Shown: positions 23,641 through 33,083, counted from the first letter of the stretch. The stretch: 36,544 nt of DNA from an uncultured Eubacterium sp. (GCA_900551945.1 URYE01000019.1:1-36544), one strand, 5' to 3'. Program-made: numbers and translations. Notes: a model not told the origin generated them from the letters alone.

Positions 23641-23730
23641 GTTAAGTAGATGTTGGTAACATAATTTTCTACTTAACTCATAACACTATTATTGTTATCT
23701 TCGTTTTTTAGAAGTTTACTTATAGTGTTA
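23641..23730 (+). promoter_or_regulatory. Structured leader of the MATE mRNA
   Basis: Two successive long-range stems: GTTAAGTAG (23641-23649) with CTACTTAAC (23669-23677), and TAACACTAT (23681-23689) with ATAGTGTTA (23722-23730). The second ends 14 bases before the AAAGGAG site. No known riboswitch was recognised. Confidence 0.4.
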
Positions 23731-23758
23731 ACCCATAATTATAAAAAGGAGTTTATTT

Positions 23759-25099
23759 ATGAATACGCAAAATAATGATTACATTAATGGAAAATTATTT
23801 CCTATGATTTTAAAGTTTTCAATTCCTGCCGCAATATCTTTGCTAATTACTGCTATTTACAATATTGTTGACCGTATGTTTGTTGGCAATTTTTGTGGAA
23901 CTTCTGCTTTAGCAGGACTTTCTGTGTGCTTTCCACTTTCATATATGATGATGGCTTTTGCTCTTACTTGTAGTGCTGGTGGTTCTACTTTTTTTAGCTT
24001 ATTTTCAGGTAAAAATGATAACAAAAATATGCAGCTTTCTTTTGGTAATTCAATGGTTCTTGTATGTATTTTTGAGATTTTTTTAACTGTTGTTTTATTA
24101 CTATTTCCTAACCCTATCTTAAAAGTATTTGGAGTTACTGACTCAGCTTATTCTTATGCTTTATCCTACTACAAAATAGTAGCTTTAGGTTGTTTATTTC
24201 AAGGTATTACTCAGTTGTGTTGTGACTTTGTAAGAGTGTCAGGTAAACCAATTCTTGGTATGTGTGTAACTGGCATTGGCGCTGTCACTAATATTATTCT
24301 TGATGCTGTATTTATTATTGTCTTTAAATGGGGTGTTGTAGGAGCTGGACTTGCTACTGTTACTGGCCAGATAATCTCTGCCATTTTTGGATTAACTTTA
24401 ATCTTTACACACAAGTCACAAGTTCGTATTTCAAAAGACATTTTCAAACTCAATAAAAAAATGTGTTCACAAATCATCTCTTGTGGTTTTGCATTTTTCG
24501 TAGCACAAATGGCAATGGCATTTATCAGTCTTGTATATAACAGTCAGCTTGGAAAATACGGTGGTGATATAGCAATAAGTGTTTATGCTGTTATTTCAAG
24601 TATTATGACATTCGTTATTATGCCTGCTAGTGGAATTAGTCAAGGTATTCAACCTATTGTTGGTAATAATTACGGTTCAGGTAACTTTAAAAGAGTATCT
24701 GAAACACTTGTAAAAGCAACTATACTTTCCGTTGGAGTTACTTGTGTAATATGGATAATTGTACTTATTTTCCCAAAACAAATACTTGCAGCATTCGGTG
24801 GAACTGAGGAAATGTTCTCAATCGGTATTACAGGACTTCGTATTAACTTTTGTATTACTCCAGTTCTAGGCTTTGTAATGCTTGCAACTACATTTTTCCA
24901 AGCAATCAATAGACCAGCTCCATCTATTGTAATTACACTTTTAAGACAAGTATTATTTTTAGTTCCATTTATATACATATTCCCTATACTTTTTGACATA
25001 AATGGTATCTTTTTTGCTCAGCCAATAAGTGACCTTTTAGCAACAATTCTGTCAGTATGGCTTGTTATTCGAGAACATAAAAAAATGATTACTAATTAA
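23759..25099 (+). CDS. MATE-family multidrug efflux transporter
   Basis: Sodium- or proton-driven exporter in the cytoplasmic membrane. 446 residues, 12 hydrophobic segments. Features of the DinF/MepA-like branch: KFSIPAAISLLITAIYNIVD and RMFVGNFCGTSALAGLSVCF in the first bundle; PASGISQGIQPIVGNNYGSG starts the second, with internal two-fold symmetry. Start: AAAAAGGAG 8-10 bases upstream. Likely controlled by the upstream MarR protein. Its stop codon directly abuts a diverged MITE-like repeat. Substrates cannot be read from the sequence. Confidence 0.95.
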   Translation: MNTQNNDYINGKLFPMILKFSIPAAISLLITAIYNIVDRMFVGNFCGTSALAGLSVCFPLSYMMMAFALTCSAGGSTFFSLFSGKNDNKNMQLSFGNSMVLVCIFEIFLTVVLLLFPNPILKVFGVTDSAYSYALSYYKIVALGCLFQGITQLCCDFVRVSGKPILGMCVTGIGAVTNIILDAVFIIVFKWGVVGAGLATVTGQIISAIFGLTLIFTHKSQVRISKDIFKLNKKMCSQIISCGFAFFVAQMAMAFISLVYNSQLGKYGGDIAISVYAVISSIMTFVIMPASGISQGIQPIVGNNYGSGNFKRVSETLVKATILSVGVTCVIWIIVLIFPKQILAAFGGTEEMFSIGITGLRINFCITPVLGFVMLATTFFQAINRPAPSIVITLLRQVLFLVPFIYIFPILFDINGIFFAQPISDLLATILSVWLVIREHKKMITN

Positions 25100-25262
25100 C
25101 AATCAAATTTACTATTTATAATAATATATAAACAATAAATAAACCACTAAAAAGAACAATTAATTATATTTTATGACATAAACAAACTTCTTCAATAACG
25201 TCATACAAATATGACTGATTGTTCTTTTTTAGATTTGCTTATAACTACTGATATCTTTAAAA
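25098..25262. repeat. Diverged relative of the 17135-17372 inverted-repeat element
   Basis: Shares CTAAAAAGAACAATTA, an ACAAACTT ... CATACAAAT centre, TGATTGTTCTTTTTT and ACTGATATCT in the same order as the element at 17135-17372, but the outer 29-base terminal repeats are lost. The inner arms still pair and may act as the MATE terminator. Confidence 0.6.
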
Positions 25263-25300
25263 AGTCCAATTCACAAAATTAAAAACCAAAGTCACTACTC

Positions 25301-25329
25301 TTGTTTTAGATATATCCTTGTGATATAAT
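25301..25329 (+). promoter_or_regulatory. Promoter of the MCP-like gene
   Basis: TTGTTT (25301-25306), 17 bases, TATAAT (25324-25329); leader of about 80 bases to the ATG. Confidence 0.6.
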
Positions 25330-25414
25330 ACTAAAATTAAGAATGTATACAGGAATATTTTAAATAACTGTTACAATATGGAATGAACATAAAAATAGAA
25401 AGGGAAGTGTTAAA

Positions 25415-26365
25415 ATGAATATTTTTAGGAAAAAAGACACCGATACTACTAAAGAAACTCAACAGACAGTTTCTCTTGAAAAGGAAAACATGAAACGTGT
25501 ATGTGACGGTGTCGATGTATTACAAAAAGAACTCAAACAATATATTAATAAAAGCGCAAATATGTCTCGCTCTATTGATACCATTTTAAATAATACAAGC
25601 GAAGCAGAAAATTCACTTAGTGTTATAAATGATGTTTTTACAAATATTAACGATAATTATGAACAATTTCATTCCTTTGCTAATGAAATCAAAGATGTAA
25701 TGGAAAAATCTGATGAAACTATCGAACTTGCTAACAATCGTATTGATGAACTCTCTAATCAGATTGGCAGCTCTAATACTCAACTTGTAAAAGTAACAGA
25801 TACTTTTCAACAAGTAGAAACCGACTTTAATACTATTACTAAACTTACAAGAAATATTACAGGTATTGCTTCTCAGACTAACTTACTTGCATTGAATGCT
25901 TCTATTGAAGCTGCCAGAGCTGGTGATGCCGGTCGTGGATTTGCCGTTGTAGCTCAACAAATACAACAGCTTTCATCGTCAACCACATCTTTAGTTTCAG
26001 GAATTGAAAATGCTATCAATACTCTTTATTTTACTCTTGCTAGTATGCGTCAAGAAATTGAAAAAACATCTCAAGCTATACAGGGAAACGTTGACTATAC
26101 AAACAATGTAAAGGGAACATTTGACGATATCCGCAACTGTACTTCTCAAGTAAAAGAAGTTAGCAATAATATTGCAAGTAAAATCTCAGACACAAGTAGA
26201 GAAGTCGACCAAGCCAATAAAGGAATTGCTTCTTCAGAAAAAGCTATTCAGCAGATTGAAAAAGAAGTCAATGTATTAAATGAAAAAAGTTCTAGTAATT
26301 CTACTGGATTAAATCAAATCGAAGAACTTGTTTCACAACTTCACAATATAGCTTATAATAAATAA
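25415..26365 (+). CDS. Soluble methyl-accepting chemotaxis-type signalling protein
   Basis: A 316-residue protein with the MCP signalling domain: the hairpin tip [20 protein letters not shown] (near residues 149-168) then [15 protein letters not shown], flanked by long helical coiled coils. No signal peptide, membrane segment or recognised sensor domain, so it would act in the cytoplasm, signalling to CheA/CheW. Start: AAAGGGAAG upstream of the ATG. It is monocistronic, with its own promoter and terminator. Absence of chemotaxis genes in the window leaves its circuit unknown. Confidence 0.9.
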   Translation: MNIFRKKDTDTTKETQQTVSLEKENMKRVCDGVDVLQKELKQYINKSANMSRSIDTILNNTSEAENSLSVINDVFTNINDNYEQFHSFANEIKDVMEKSDETIELANNRIDELSNQIGSSNTQLVKVTDTFQQVETDFNTITKLTRNITGIASQTNLLALNASIEAARAGDAGRGFAVVAQQIQQLSSSTTSLVSGIENAINTLYFTLASMRQEIEKTSQAIQGNVDYTNNVKGTFDDIRNCTSQVKEVSNNIASKISDTSREVDQANKGIASSEKAIQQIEKEVNVLNEKSSSNSTGLNQIEELVSQLHNIAYNK

Positions 26366-26430
26366 GACAACTATATTAATTATTTTAAACTTCTTAATAT
26401 TAATATTTATTAAAAACTACTTAATAATAC

Positions 26431-26482
26431 AAAAATGTCGTACATATCCATACTTATAAGTAAAGATATATACGACATTTTT
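26431..26482. terminator. Terminator after the MCP-like gene
   Basis: AAAAATGTCGTA / TACGACATTTTT (12-base arms) with a U tract on both strands; serves both convergent units. Confidence 0.85.
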
Positions 26483-26508
26483 AATATTAAAATATTAATT
26501 TAATTTTT

Positions 26509-26934
26509 CTATGATAAGCTCTTATAAAATGGAAAATAATGTTGCCAACTGCTATTATAATATGTATAAGAAAACTTTGTTATCTTAGAAAACTGTTCTT
26601 TAATAATATCTTTATTATTACTATCATCAACTACTTCCTGCCAACTATGTACACCATAATGTCTTAACACATCTATCTTTGTTGAAAATTCATCATATCC
26701 TTTTTCATTAAGATAGTCTAATCCAACTTGATAATCTTCTTGAAATTTTTTAAGTGCATTATGGGTGTTTTTAAATATTACATTTCCATAAATATTTATA
26801 CCTAGTTCATAAGCTTTATCATTGCCAAAATCATACGGCTTATCATAGTCTTTTATAGATATCTTAGGTAAAATTTATATTAAAATAGTAACAATTATTA
26901 ATATAAAAACAACTGTGCTAATTTTCTTTTTCAT
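26509..26934 (-). pseudogene. Short exported or membrane-anchored protein gene with in-frame stop
   Basis: From the ATG at 26934 (GGTGGAAG site upstream) the frame reads MKKKISTVVFILIIVTILI, a signal/anchor segment, then a TAA at 26875-26877, and resumes in the same frame as ILPKISIKDYDKPYDFG through HYGVHSWQEVVDD to a final stop at 26509. Without the stop it would encode about 141 residues, predicted extracytoplasmic. I do not recognise the family. It begins 8 bases after the SdpI-like gene and is presumably cotranscribed with it. One base substitution would restore it; a sequencing error is possible. Confidence 0.6.
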
Positions 26935-26942
26935 ACTTCCAC

Positions 26943-27320
26943 CTATATTCTATTGCCATTTTTATCAAATGTAGTTTTTAATGCTTTTTCAACTTTTAAT
27001 ATAGAAATAAGCATCACAATTAATTGAACTGTTTCAATTATTATTGTCGCCCATGAAATCGTATCAACACTACTTTTAATAAAAAATAGCTGAACTATAA
27101 TTGTTGGTACTAATACAATGCAGCCTATATATACCCAAAGCTTTCCGCAGTAAGTTTGAGCAAACTTCCAAGTATCGAGGTTTAATCTTGACATCGTAGT
27201 TCGATAGCCTACCAGACCATTGATTTGTTTTGGTGGGTGTTTATACATCATGTATCCAGCTATAATCATTACAATAGGTATTGTTAAATTACACACAAAC
27301 ATTGAACTAAAAAATGCCAT
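26943..27320 (-). CDS. SdpI-family membrane protein
   Basis: A 125-residue integral membrane protein with three or more hydrophobic helices. The hallmark is HPPKQINGLVGYRTTMSRLN then DTWKFAQTYCGKLW, the SdpI C-terminal-domain motif (N-x-x-x-G-Y-R-T). In Bacillus SdpI gives immunity to the SdpC toxin and signals to SdpR; most homologues are uncharacterised. The ATG at 27320 is preferred to an upstream GTG because GGGGGTGA lies before it. Followed by a small, interrupted exported-protein gene. No SdpR-like gene is adjacent. Confidence 0.85.
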   Translation of the reverse strand: MAFFSSMFVCNLTIPIVMIIAGYMMYKHPPKQINGLVGYRTTMSRLNLDTWKFAQTYCGKLWVYIGCIVLVPTIIVQLFFIKSSVDTISWATIIIETVQLIVMLISILKVEKALKTTFDKNGNRI

Positions 27321-27432
27321 AACAATCACCCCCTTTTCTATTATGCTATTATGCTATTTTCTTTAACATTATCTCTTTTTTATATTATACCAACAATTTA
27401 TTATTTTGAAAATATCATATCAATATAATATT

Positions 27433-27486
27433 AAAAAATGGCAAAACATAATAAAAGTTTATACCCTTATATTATGCCTTGCCATT
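27433..27486 (-). terminator. Terminator after the DUF711 gene
   Basis: Minus-strand stem AATGGCAAGGCATAATA with TATTATGTTTTGCCATT (two mismatches) followed by TTTTAAT, 10 bases after the stop codon. Confidence 0.8.
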
Positions 27487-27495
27487 ATATTATTT

Positions 27496-28860
27496 CTAAT
27501 TCTTAAAGCTATGAATTGGTGCTGGTATTCTTCCCTTTCTATTTACAAAAGCTGAACAGTCAAAGTTGTTGACTGGCATTATTGGAGCATATCCTAATAA
27601 ACCACCAAACTCAACTGTTTCTCCAACGCCTTTTCCAATAACCGGTATTACTCTTACTGCTGTAGTCTTTTGGTTGACCATACCAATAGCTGCTTCATCA
27701 GCTATAATTCCAGAGATTGTTGAAGCTTTAGTATCTCCCGGAATTGCTATCATATCAAGACCTACGGAGCACACACAAGTCATTGCTTCGAGCTTTTCAA
27801 TTACTAATGCTCCATCAAGTACTGCGTCAATCATACCCTGGTCTTCACTAACCGGAATAAATGCACCACTAAGTCCTCCAACATAAGAAGAAGCCATAAC
27901 TCCGCCTTTTTTAACTTGGTCATTAAGTAGTGCAAGTGCCGCTGTTGTTCCCGGTGCGCCTGCTCTGGCAAGTCCGATTTCTTCAAGAATATCTGCAACA
28001 CTATCTCCAATAGCAGGAGTTGGCGCAAGTGATAAATCTATAATGCCAAAAGGAATTCCTAATCTTTTTGAAGCTTCTTGTGCAACAAGCTGACCAACTC
28101 TAGTTATCTTAAACGCAGTCTTTTTAATTGTTTCGCAAAGTACTTCAAAACTCTCTCCTCTTACTTTTTCAAGCGCATACTTTACAACACCCGGACCACT
28201 TACACCTACGTTGATAATTGCGTCATCTTCTGATACTCCATGAAATGCGCCTGCCATAAATGGATTGTCATCAGGTGCATTACAAAGTACAACTAGCTTT
28301 GCACAGCCTAGTGAATCTTGTTCCTTTGTGTACTCTGCTGTTTCTTTGATAATTTCACCCATAAGTCTTACAGCATCCATATTAATACCTGTTTTTGTAG
28401 AACCAACATTGACAGAACTGCATATTAATTCAGTGCTTGCAAGTGCTTTTGGAATAGAACGGATAAGAAGCTCATCACTCTTTGTCATACCCTTTGACAC
28501 GATAGCTGAATAACCACCAATAAAATTAACACCAACTTCATGTGCTGCTTTATCAATTGTCTTTGCTATTGTTACATAGTCATCAGGTGTCTTACAAGCT
28601 GCTGCACCAACAAGTGATATTGGTGTTATTGATATACGTTTATTTACAATAGGTATACCAAATTCCTTTGCTATATCTTCACCTGTTGAAACAAGGTCTT
28701 TTGCAAGTGTTGTTATCTTTTTATATATTTTTTCATTGACTTCATCAAGGTTATCACTGGCACAATCAAGAAGGTTAATTCCCATTGTTATAGTTCTTAC
28801 ATCAAGATTTTCTTGTTCTACCATTTTATTTGTTTCATTAACTTCAAAAATGTTTATCAT
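27496..28860 (-). CDS. PFL/DUF711 family protein (UPF0210)
   Basis: A 454-residue protein of the UPF0210/DUF711 family, with a fold related to glycyl-radical-enzyme barrels but no known activity. Typical stretches: [16 protein letters not shown] (18-33), [39 protein letters not shown], and the C-terminal [20 protein letters not shown]. Full length. The ribosome site (AAAGG) is weak and 12 bases away. It follows an ACT-domain protein gene by 24 bases; the pair is conserved together in many Firmicutes, which suggests a ligand-controlled complex, but its job is not established. Confidence 0.9.
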   Translation of the reverse strand: MINIFEVNETNKMVEQENLDVRTITMGINLLDCASDNLDEVNEKIYKKITTLAKDLVSTGEDIAKEFGIPIVNKRISITPISLVGAAACKTPDDYVTIAKTIDKAAHEVGVNFIGGYSAIVSKGMTKSDELLIRSIPKALASTELICSSVNVGSTKTGINMDAVRLMGEIIKETAEYTKEQDSLGCAKLVVLCNAPDDNPFMAGAFHGVSEDDAIINVGVSGPGVVKYALEKVRGESFEVLCETIKKTAFKITRVGQLVAQEASKRLGIPFGIIDLSLAPTPAIGDSVADILEEIGLARAGAPGTTAALALLNDQVKKGGVMASSYVGGLSGAFIPVSEDQGMIDAVLDGALVIEKLEAMTCVCSVGLDMIAIPGDTKASTISGIIADEAAIGMVNQKTTAVRVIPVIGKGVGETVEFGGLLGYAPIMPVNNFDCSAFVNRKGRIPAPIHSFKN

Positions 28861-28884
28861 AATCTCGTATACCTTTCTTAATTA

Positions 28885-29157
28885 TTAAATTCTGTGCATC
28901 ATGTCAAATATTTCTTCTCGCTGACACTTAATAGCTACACCTATTTCTTCTCCTAACTTGTCAAGAGCTGCTGAAATTTCATCAAAAGTCTGAGTTGAAT
29001 TATTAGTATCAACTATCATCATCATATTAAAATAACCAGAAACTATAGTTTGAGATATATCTAAAATATTAATCTTAGTTTCTGCAAGATATGTACATAC
29101 CTTAGCAATAATTCCTACAGTATCCTTACCCACAACAGTTATAACGCATTTTCTCAT
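28885..29157 (-). CDS. ACT-domain protein (UPF0237)
   Basis: A 90-residue stand-alone ACT domain. Start MRKCVITVVGKDTVGIIAKVC (shown to residue 21 is family-typical) at 29157 is chosen because AGGAGGAAACAG precedes it, against a longer frame to 29202. Rest: LAETKINILDISQTIVSGYF, then a second half of the beta-alpha-beta fold ending KCQREEIFDMMHRI. ACT domains bind amino acids and regulate enzymes or transcription. It is cotranscribed with the DUF711 gene; ligand unknown. Confidence 0.9.
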   Translation of the reverse strand: MRKCVITVVGKDTVGIIAKVCTYLAETKINILDISQTIVSGYFNMMMIVDTNNSTQTFDEISAALDKLGEEIGVAIKCQREEIFDMMHRI

Positions 29158-29218
29158 CCTGTTTCCTCCTGCTACTAAAAATATAATAGCTTTTCCTTTC
29201 ATATTCTATTAATTATTT

Positions 29219-29240
29219 AACTAGCCTTTAAAAGCTAGTT
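29219..29240. promoter_or_regulatory. Dyad just downstream of the ACT-DUF711 promoter
   Basis: AACTAGC / GCTAGTT (7-base arms, 8-base centre) a few bases after the expected transcription start. Operator or 5' hairpin. Confidence 0.45.
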
Positions 29241-29247
29241 TTTTATC

Positions 29248-29276
29248 ATTATACTTTTGAAAAGAAAATTATTCAA
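29248..29276 (-). promoter_or_regulatory. Promoter of ACT-DUF711 operon
   Basis: Minus-strand TTGAAT (29271-29276), 17 bases, TATAAT (29248-29253). Confidence 0.65.
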
Positions 29277-29317
29277 CCATTATTTTAATTTCCATTATAT
29301 TTTGCACGATATTTTTT

Positions 29318-29343
29318 AAAAAAATACAAAATGTCAGACATTT
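29318..29343 (-). terminator. Terminator after the WalJ-like gene
   Basis: Minus-strand AAATGT-CTG-ACATTT followed by a TGTATTTTTTT tract, 33 bases after the stop. Short stem but a good U tract. Confidence 0.55.
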
Positions 29344-29375
29344 CGCTTTTATATTACAATGTAATCTCTAACTTT

Positions 29376-30173
29376 TTATACTTCTATTATACGAGATGGT
29401 TCACTTCTTTTTGCTACTTCTATATTAAAGTCGTTTGATTTATATATATTTGTACTTGTATCTATTGCAAGACGAACTGTTTCATAAGCAAGCTTATCAT
29501 AATTATTCTCTAGGCTTAAATGCCCTAAAAGTATATTGTTTACGTTGTCATTTAACAGCTTGTTAATAAGTTGCCCTGACGTTTCATTAGATAAATGCCC
29601 CTTATTTCCCAAAATTCTTTGCTTAAGATAATAAGGATAACTTCCAACCTGCAATAAATTAATATCGTGATTAGCCTCAACTAACATAGACTGACACCCT
29701 TGTAAATTGTCAACTATATATTCATCAAAAAACCCCAAATCAGTAATAACCCCCGCCTTTTTTGTACCACACGAAACTGTATATGCTACTGGGTCAACTG
29801 CATCATGCGAAACAGAAAAAGCATGAATATTAAGGTCATTTATCTGTATATCTGTATTAGAACTTATTGGCATAAATAGTTCTTTTGGCATGACTCCTAA
29901 TGAAGCGGTGTCAAATATAGCTTCTATTGTACCCTGTGTTGAATACACTTTTGTATGGTCTTTTCTTGAGATTACACCAATTCCTTTTGTGTGGTCTATG
30001 TGTTCATGAGTTACAAATATTGCCGATATATCTGACATTTTTAAATCTGCTTTTTTAAGTCCTTCAACTATTTTTTTACGACTAACTCCTGCATCTATTA
30101 ATATATGAGTACTGTCAGAACCTATATAAATACAATTTCCACTACTGCCACTTGCAATAGACATCATTCTCAT
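29376..30173 (-). CDS. Metallo-beta-lactamase fold hydrolase, YycJ/WalJ type
   Basis: A 265-residue metallo-hydrolase. N-terminal MSIASGSSGNCIYIGSDSTH is diagnostic of the YycJ/WalJ branch; the metal motif THEHIDHTKGIG (HxHxDH) is at about 55-66, with VSHDAVDPVAYTV, VITDLGFF, EANHD and LLGHLS giving the later ligands. Family members are implicated in DNA repair or replication-wall coordination as 5' exonucleases, though here there is no walK/walR neighbour. Its ATG overlaps the FtsA-like gene's stop by one base (TAATG), so translation is coupled. Confidence 0.9.
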   Translation of the reverse strand: MRMMSIASGSSGNCIYIGSDSTHILIDAGVSRKKIVEGLKKADLKMSDISAIFVTHEHIDHTKGIGVISRKDHTKVYSTQGTIEAIFDTASLGVMPKELFMPISSNTDIQINDLNIHAFSVSHDAVDPVAYTVSCGTKKAGVITDLGFFDEYIVDNLQGCQSMLVEANHDINLLQVGSYPYYLKQRILGNKGHLSNETSGQLINKLLNDNVNNILLGHLSLENNYDKLAYETVRLAIDTSTNIYKSNDFNIEVAKRSEPSRIIEV

Positions 30174-32383
30174 TACTTTACTTCCTCCCAGTACAAATCA
30201 ACTAAATCTCCATCTTTTATATGTGACATATAGTTGCAAGAAACACCATTTAACTTAAGCACAACATTTCCCTTTGGCTTTGATAAATCAAAATCATAAA
30301 AATCAAACAAATCAACAAGTATGTAGCTTGACTTTCCCTTAAGGCGCACTGGTTCACGATTAACAAGAATTACAATATCTTTTTTGTTAGCTTCTTGTGA
30401 ATTGTCTTGATTATTAGAATTGTCATCAGCCTTATCTTTATTATCGCTTACATTTTCACTATCATTTTCGTTACTATTTTCTGTATTATCTATTTCTGTA
30501 TTATCACTATTATCTTCTGTAGCTTCGTTATTTTGAAGCTTTTCATCATTTTCATTAGCTTCACTCTCGTCATCTTCATTAAGAATATCTCCTGTTGTAA
30601 AGCCCCTGTTCAATGGATTATTTTCCGTTACTGCGTCTGTCTTTACGCTAAAGTTTTCATAAACCTTAGTGTCATCACTAGCTATTTCATTGTTGACATA
30701 TACATTGTAATTAGTAATGTCATAATCAAGAAATTCAAATAACTGCTTAACTGTGTAATAATTTTCCATTTTAATATTATCACCAGTTTCAATATCGTAA
30801 AATTCTGAACGAAGCTCTCCATTGACGTAAGCAAACTTAGGGCAGAGTATATTCTTTCCATTTACGACAAATTCAATAGTCGACTTAAATTCATCAAGCT
30901 GACCTACTGTCATCTTCGCAGGTTCACCAATAGTTGACTCTTTAACTTCGATAATGTCATTTTGTTCAATAGAAGAATTAAGGTTAGCAAGTCTTCCGTT
31001 AAGTGTTACAACTGCTCCCTCTCCTGCTGTTCCTCTTACAAGGTGAGTCTTTCCATTAACTGTAAATTCAAGCTCTTTACCTCTTCTAGGAAAAAGTCTT
31101 TCATTAGGAAAACCTATCTGCATTACTGCATCAACTACTGTAAGATGGTTGTTGTCATAAAGCTTAATTCTTTCATTATTAACATTTACAAAGATAAAGT
31201 TATTTTTTTGAGTATAATAATTAGTACAAATTCCTATAGGAGTTACATATAATGAATCCTTTTTAAAGTTGTCTACTCTAAAATCAACAGTTGTGAGAAC
31301 TTCTGGGCCTCTAACTGCCACTCGCTGTCTTGCAATACCAAGATAATCAGCTATCTTATCAGTATAACCTGTTATCTTACCACCACCACCTACAACGAAT
31401 ACGGCATTGACTGGCTTGCCACCATTTAACTCTACTATCTTATCAGCAGTATTTTTTGCCATAGTATCTACTGAATTATCAGCTATTTTTAATATCTCAT
31501 CAACTGTAATTGTCTGTTCTATTCCCATAATATCGTTAAATACTATTGGCTCATTGACATCTCCACCTGCTGCAATCTTAATTTTTTCTGCTGTGTTAAA
31601 ATCAACTAGATAATTCTTTGCAATAACTTCTGTAATTTCATCACCTGCAAGTGGTATCATTCCATAAGCAATAATACTTCCGTCTTTTGTAAGACATATA
31701 TCTGATGTTCCTGCACCAACATCTATAAGACCGATATTTAACAATCTATACTGCTGTGGAATTGCTATATTCATTGCTGCAATTGGCTCTAATGTAAGAC
31801 TTGCAACTTGAAGTCCCGCATACTCAACAGCCTCGTAAAGTCCATCTACAACTTCATCTGGAAGAAATGTTGCAATTAATTCAACTCCTATTTTATTAGC
31901 TTTATGTCCTTCAAGATTAGTTATATCAAACTCATTTAATTTATATTTAATTGGTGTATTACCAACACAATAAAATTGTATATTACTTTCTGCTGAATTA
32001 ATTTGCATGTGAGCTTTTTCAACCGCAAGAAGATTAAGTGAATATATATGTTCTTGAGTCACTCTTGTTTCTTCTTCAAATTCATATTCTGCTGTAGCAT
32101 TGACAGTTCTTAAAACACGACCCGCAGCAGCTATACACACATCTGAAAGCTGTCTTTCAAGTTGTCTTTCAAGTTCATTTTTTACAAATCTTATTGTATC
32201 TCCTACCTTGTATATATCATGTATCTGTCCATCAAGCATAGCTCTTGTGTCATGCTCTTTTTGTGCCATTGCAACAACATGAAAACCAGTTCTGTCCATG
32301 TATCCTACAACACCAACTATACTTCTTGTACCAATATCAAGTCCAAATACTAAATCATCTTTTATGGGTGTACGATTGTCCAT
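30173..32383 (-). CDS. Large FtsA-like (actin-fold) cell division protein
   Basis: A 736-residue protein. The ATG at 32383 follows AGGAG and is chosen over one four codons upstream. The N-terminal half is an FtsA/PilM actin-like ATPase: FGLDIGTRSIVGVVGY (phosphate 1, near residue 13), an SHS2-like insert, LIDVGAGTSDICLT (phosphate 2), VFVVGGGGKITGYTDKIADY (adenosine). The C-terminal half has several small beta-rich units that repeat a pattern like EFTVNGK or VNREPVRLKG, then an acidic Asn/Asp/Glu linker (about 590-680) and a final VNG-type unit. No FtsA C-terminal amphipathic helix is seen. Members of this long form occur in Lachnospiraceae. It is likely a membrane-associated division or morphogenesis factor; role inferred. 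Confidence 0.8.
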   Translation of the reverse strand: MDNRTPIKDDLVFGLDIGTRSIVGVVGYMDRTGFHVVAMAQKEHDTRAMLDGQIHDIYKVGDTIRFVKNELERQLERQLSDVCIAAAGRVLRTVNATAEYEFEEETRVTQEHIYSLNLLAVEKAHMQINSAESNIQFYCVGNTPIKYKLNEFDITNLEGHKANKIGVELIATFLPDEVVDGLYEAVEYAGLQVASLTLEPIAAMNIAIPQQYRLLNIGLIDVGAGTSDICLTKDGSIIAYGMIPLAGDEITEVIAKNYLVDFNTAEKIKIAAGGDVNEPIVFNDIMGIEQTITVDEILKIADNSVDTMAKNTADKIVELNGGKPVNAVFVVGGGGKITGYTDKIADYLGIARQRVAVRGPEVLTTVDFRVDNFKKDSLYVTPIGICTNYYTQKNNFIFVNVNNERIKLYDNNHLTVVDAVMQIGFPNERLFPRRGKELEFTVNGKTHLVRGTAGEGAVVTLNGRLANLNSSIEQNDIIEVKESTIGEPAKMTVGQLDEFKSTIEFVVNGKNILCPKFAYVNGELRSEFYDIETGDNIKMENYYTVKQLFEFLDYDITNYNVYVNNEIASDDTKVYENFSVKTDAVTENNPLNRGFTTGDILNEDDESEANENDEKLQNNEATEDNSDNTEIDNTENSNENDSENVSDNKDKADDNSNNQDNSQEANKKDIVILVNREPVRLKGKSSYILVDLFDFYDFDLSKPKGNVVLKLNGVSCNYMSHIKDGDLVDLYWEEVK

Positions 32384-32421
32384 AATGCTCCTCATTTCTA
32401 CGCATATTTTTGCTAAAACTT

Positions 32422-32449
32422 GCTGGTACTTTGTGCGTATTGTACCAGC
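32422..32449. promoter_or_regulatory. Stem-loop between coaE and the FtsA-like gene
   Basis: GCTGGTAC / GTACCAGC with a 12-base loop; the minus-strand exit is AAGTTTT, so a weak terminator or processing stem. Confidence 0.4.
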
Positions 32450-32490
32450 TTTAAAAGTATTTTAAAAATGTATTTTAATCATAGCAATTC

Positions 32491-33075
32491 TTATAACAAC
32501 TTTTCAATCTGTGACATAGTGTCTTCAATATCTTTGCTATTGTCTATTACGTTAATGCAAGCTTTTTTATAAGCTTCTTCATTAAGCTGACTTTTAAACA
32601 CACTGTCTATCTTTTCATCAGAATATCCCCTGCTATCCTTTAATCTTTGTCTTCTTATATCAGCAGGTACATATATATACCACAACTCATCACAAATCAA
32701 ATCATAGTGGTCTTCTATAAGAAGCGCAGCTTCTACGAACACATAATCATAAGTGCCGGCAATCTTAAGTTCATTAATTTTATTTAATATTATCTTTTTT
32801 ACAAGTGGGTGAATTATGCTATTTAACACTATACGTTTATTTTCATTGTGAAATACTATAGTAGCAAGTTTTGTTCTATCAATATTTTTGTTTTTATCTA
32901 AAATATCTTCTGAAAACATTTCAACAACCTGCTCATATCCTGCATTACCTCTACACATAGTTTCTTTTGCTATATCATCAGCTATAAGAATATATGCGTT
33001 AAATCTTTCTTTTAAAAGCTTAAGAACACTACTTTTTCCAGACCCCACTCCTCCTGTTATTCCTATTACTCTCAT
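32491..33075 (-). CDS. coaE: Dephospho-CoA kinase
   Basis: Last step of coenzyme A synthesis: phosphorylates the ribose 3'-OH of dephospho-CoA. 194 residues; P-loop GITGGVGSGKS (5-15), DDIAKETM, HPLVKKII and the LID-region RRQRLKDSRGYSDEKI. GGAGG lies 5 bases before the ATG and 0-8 bases after the polA stop; the polA-coaE order is typical of Firmicutes. Confidence 0.95.
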   Translation of the reverse strand: MRVIGITGGVGSGKSSVLKLLKERFNAYILIADDIAKETMCRGNAGYEQVVEMFSEDILDKNKNIDRTKLATIVFHNENKRIVLNSIIHPLVKKIILNKINELKIAGTYDYVFVEAALLIEDHYDLICDELWYIYVPADIRRQRLKDSRGYSDEKIDSVFKSQLNEEAYKKACINVIDNSKDIEDTMSQIEKLL

Positions 33076-33083
33076 ATAACCTC

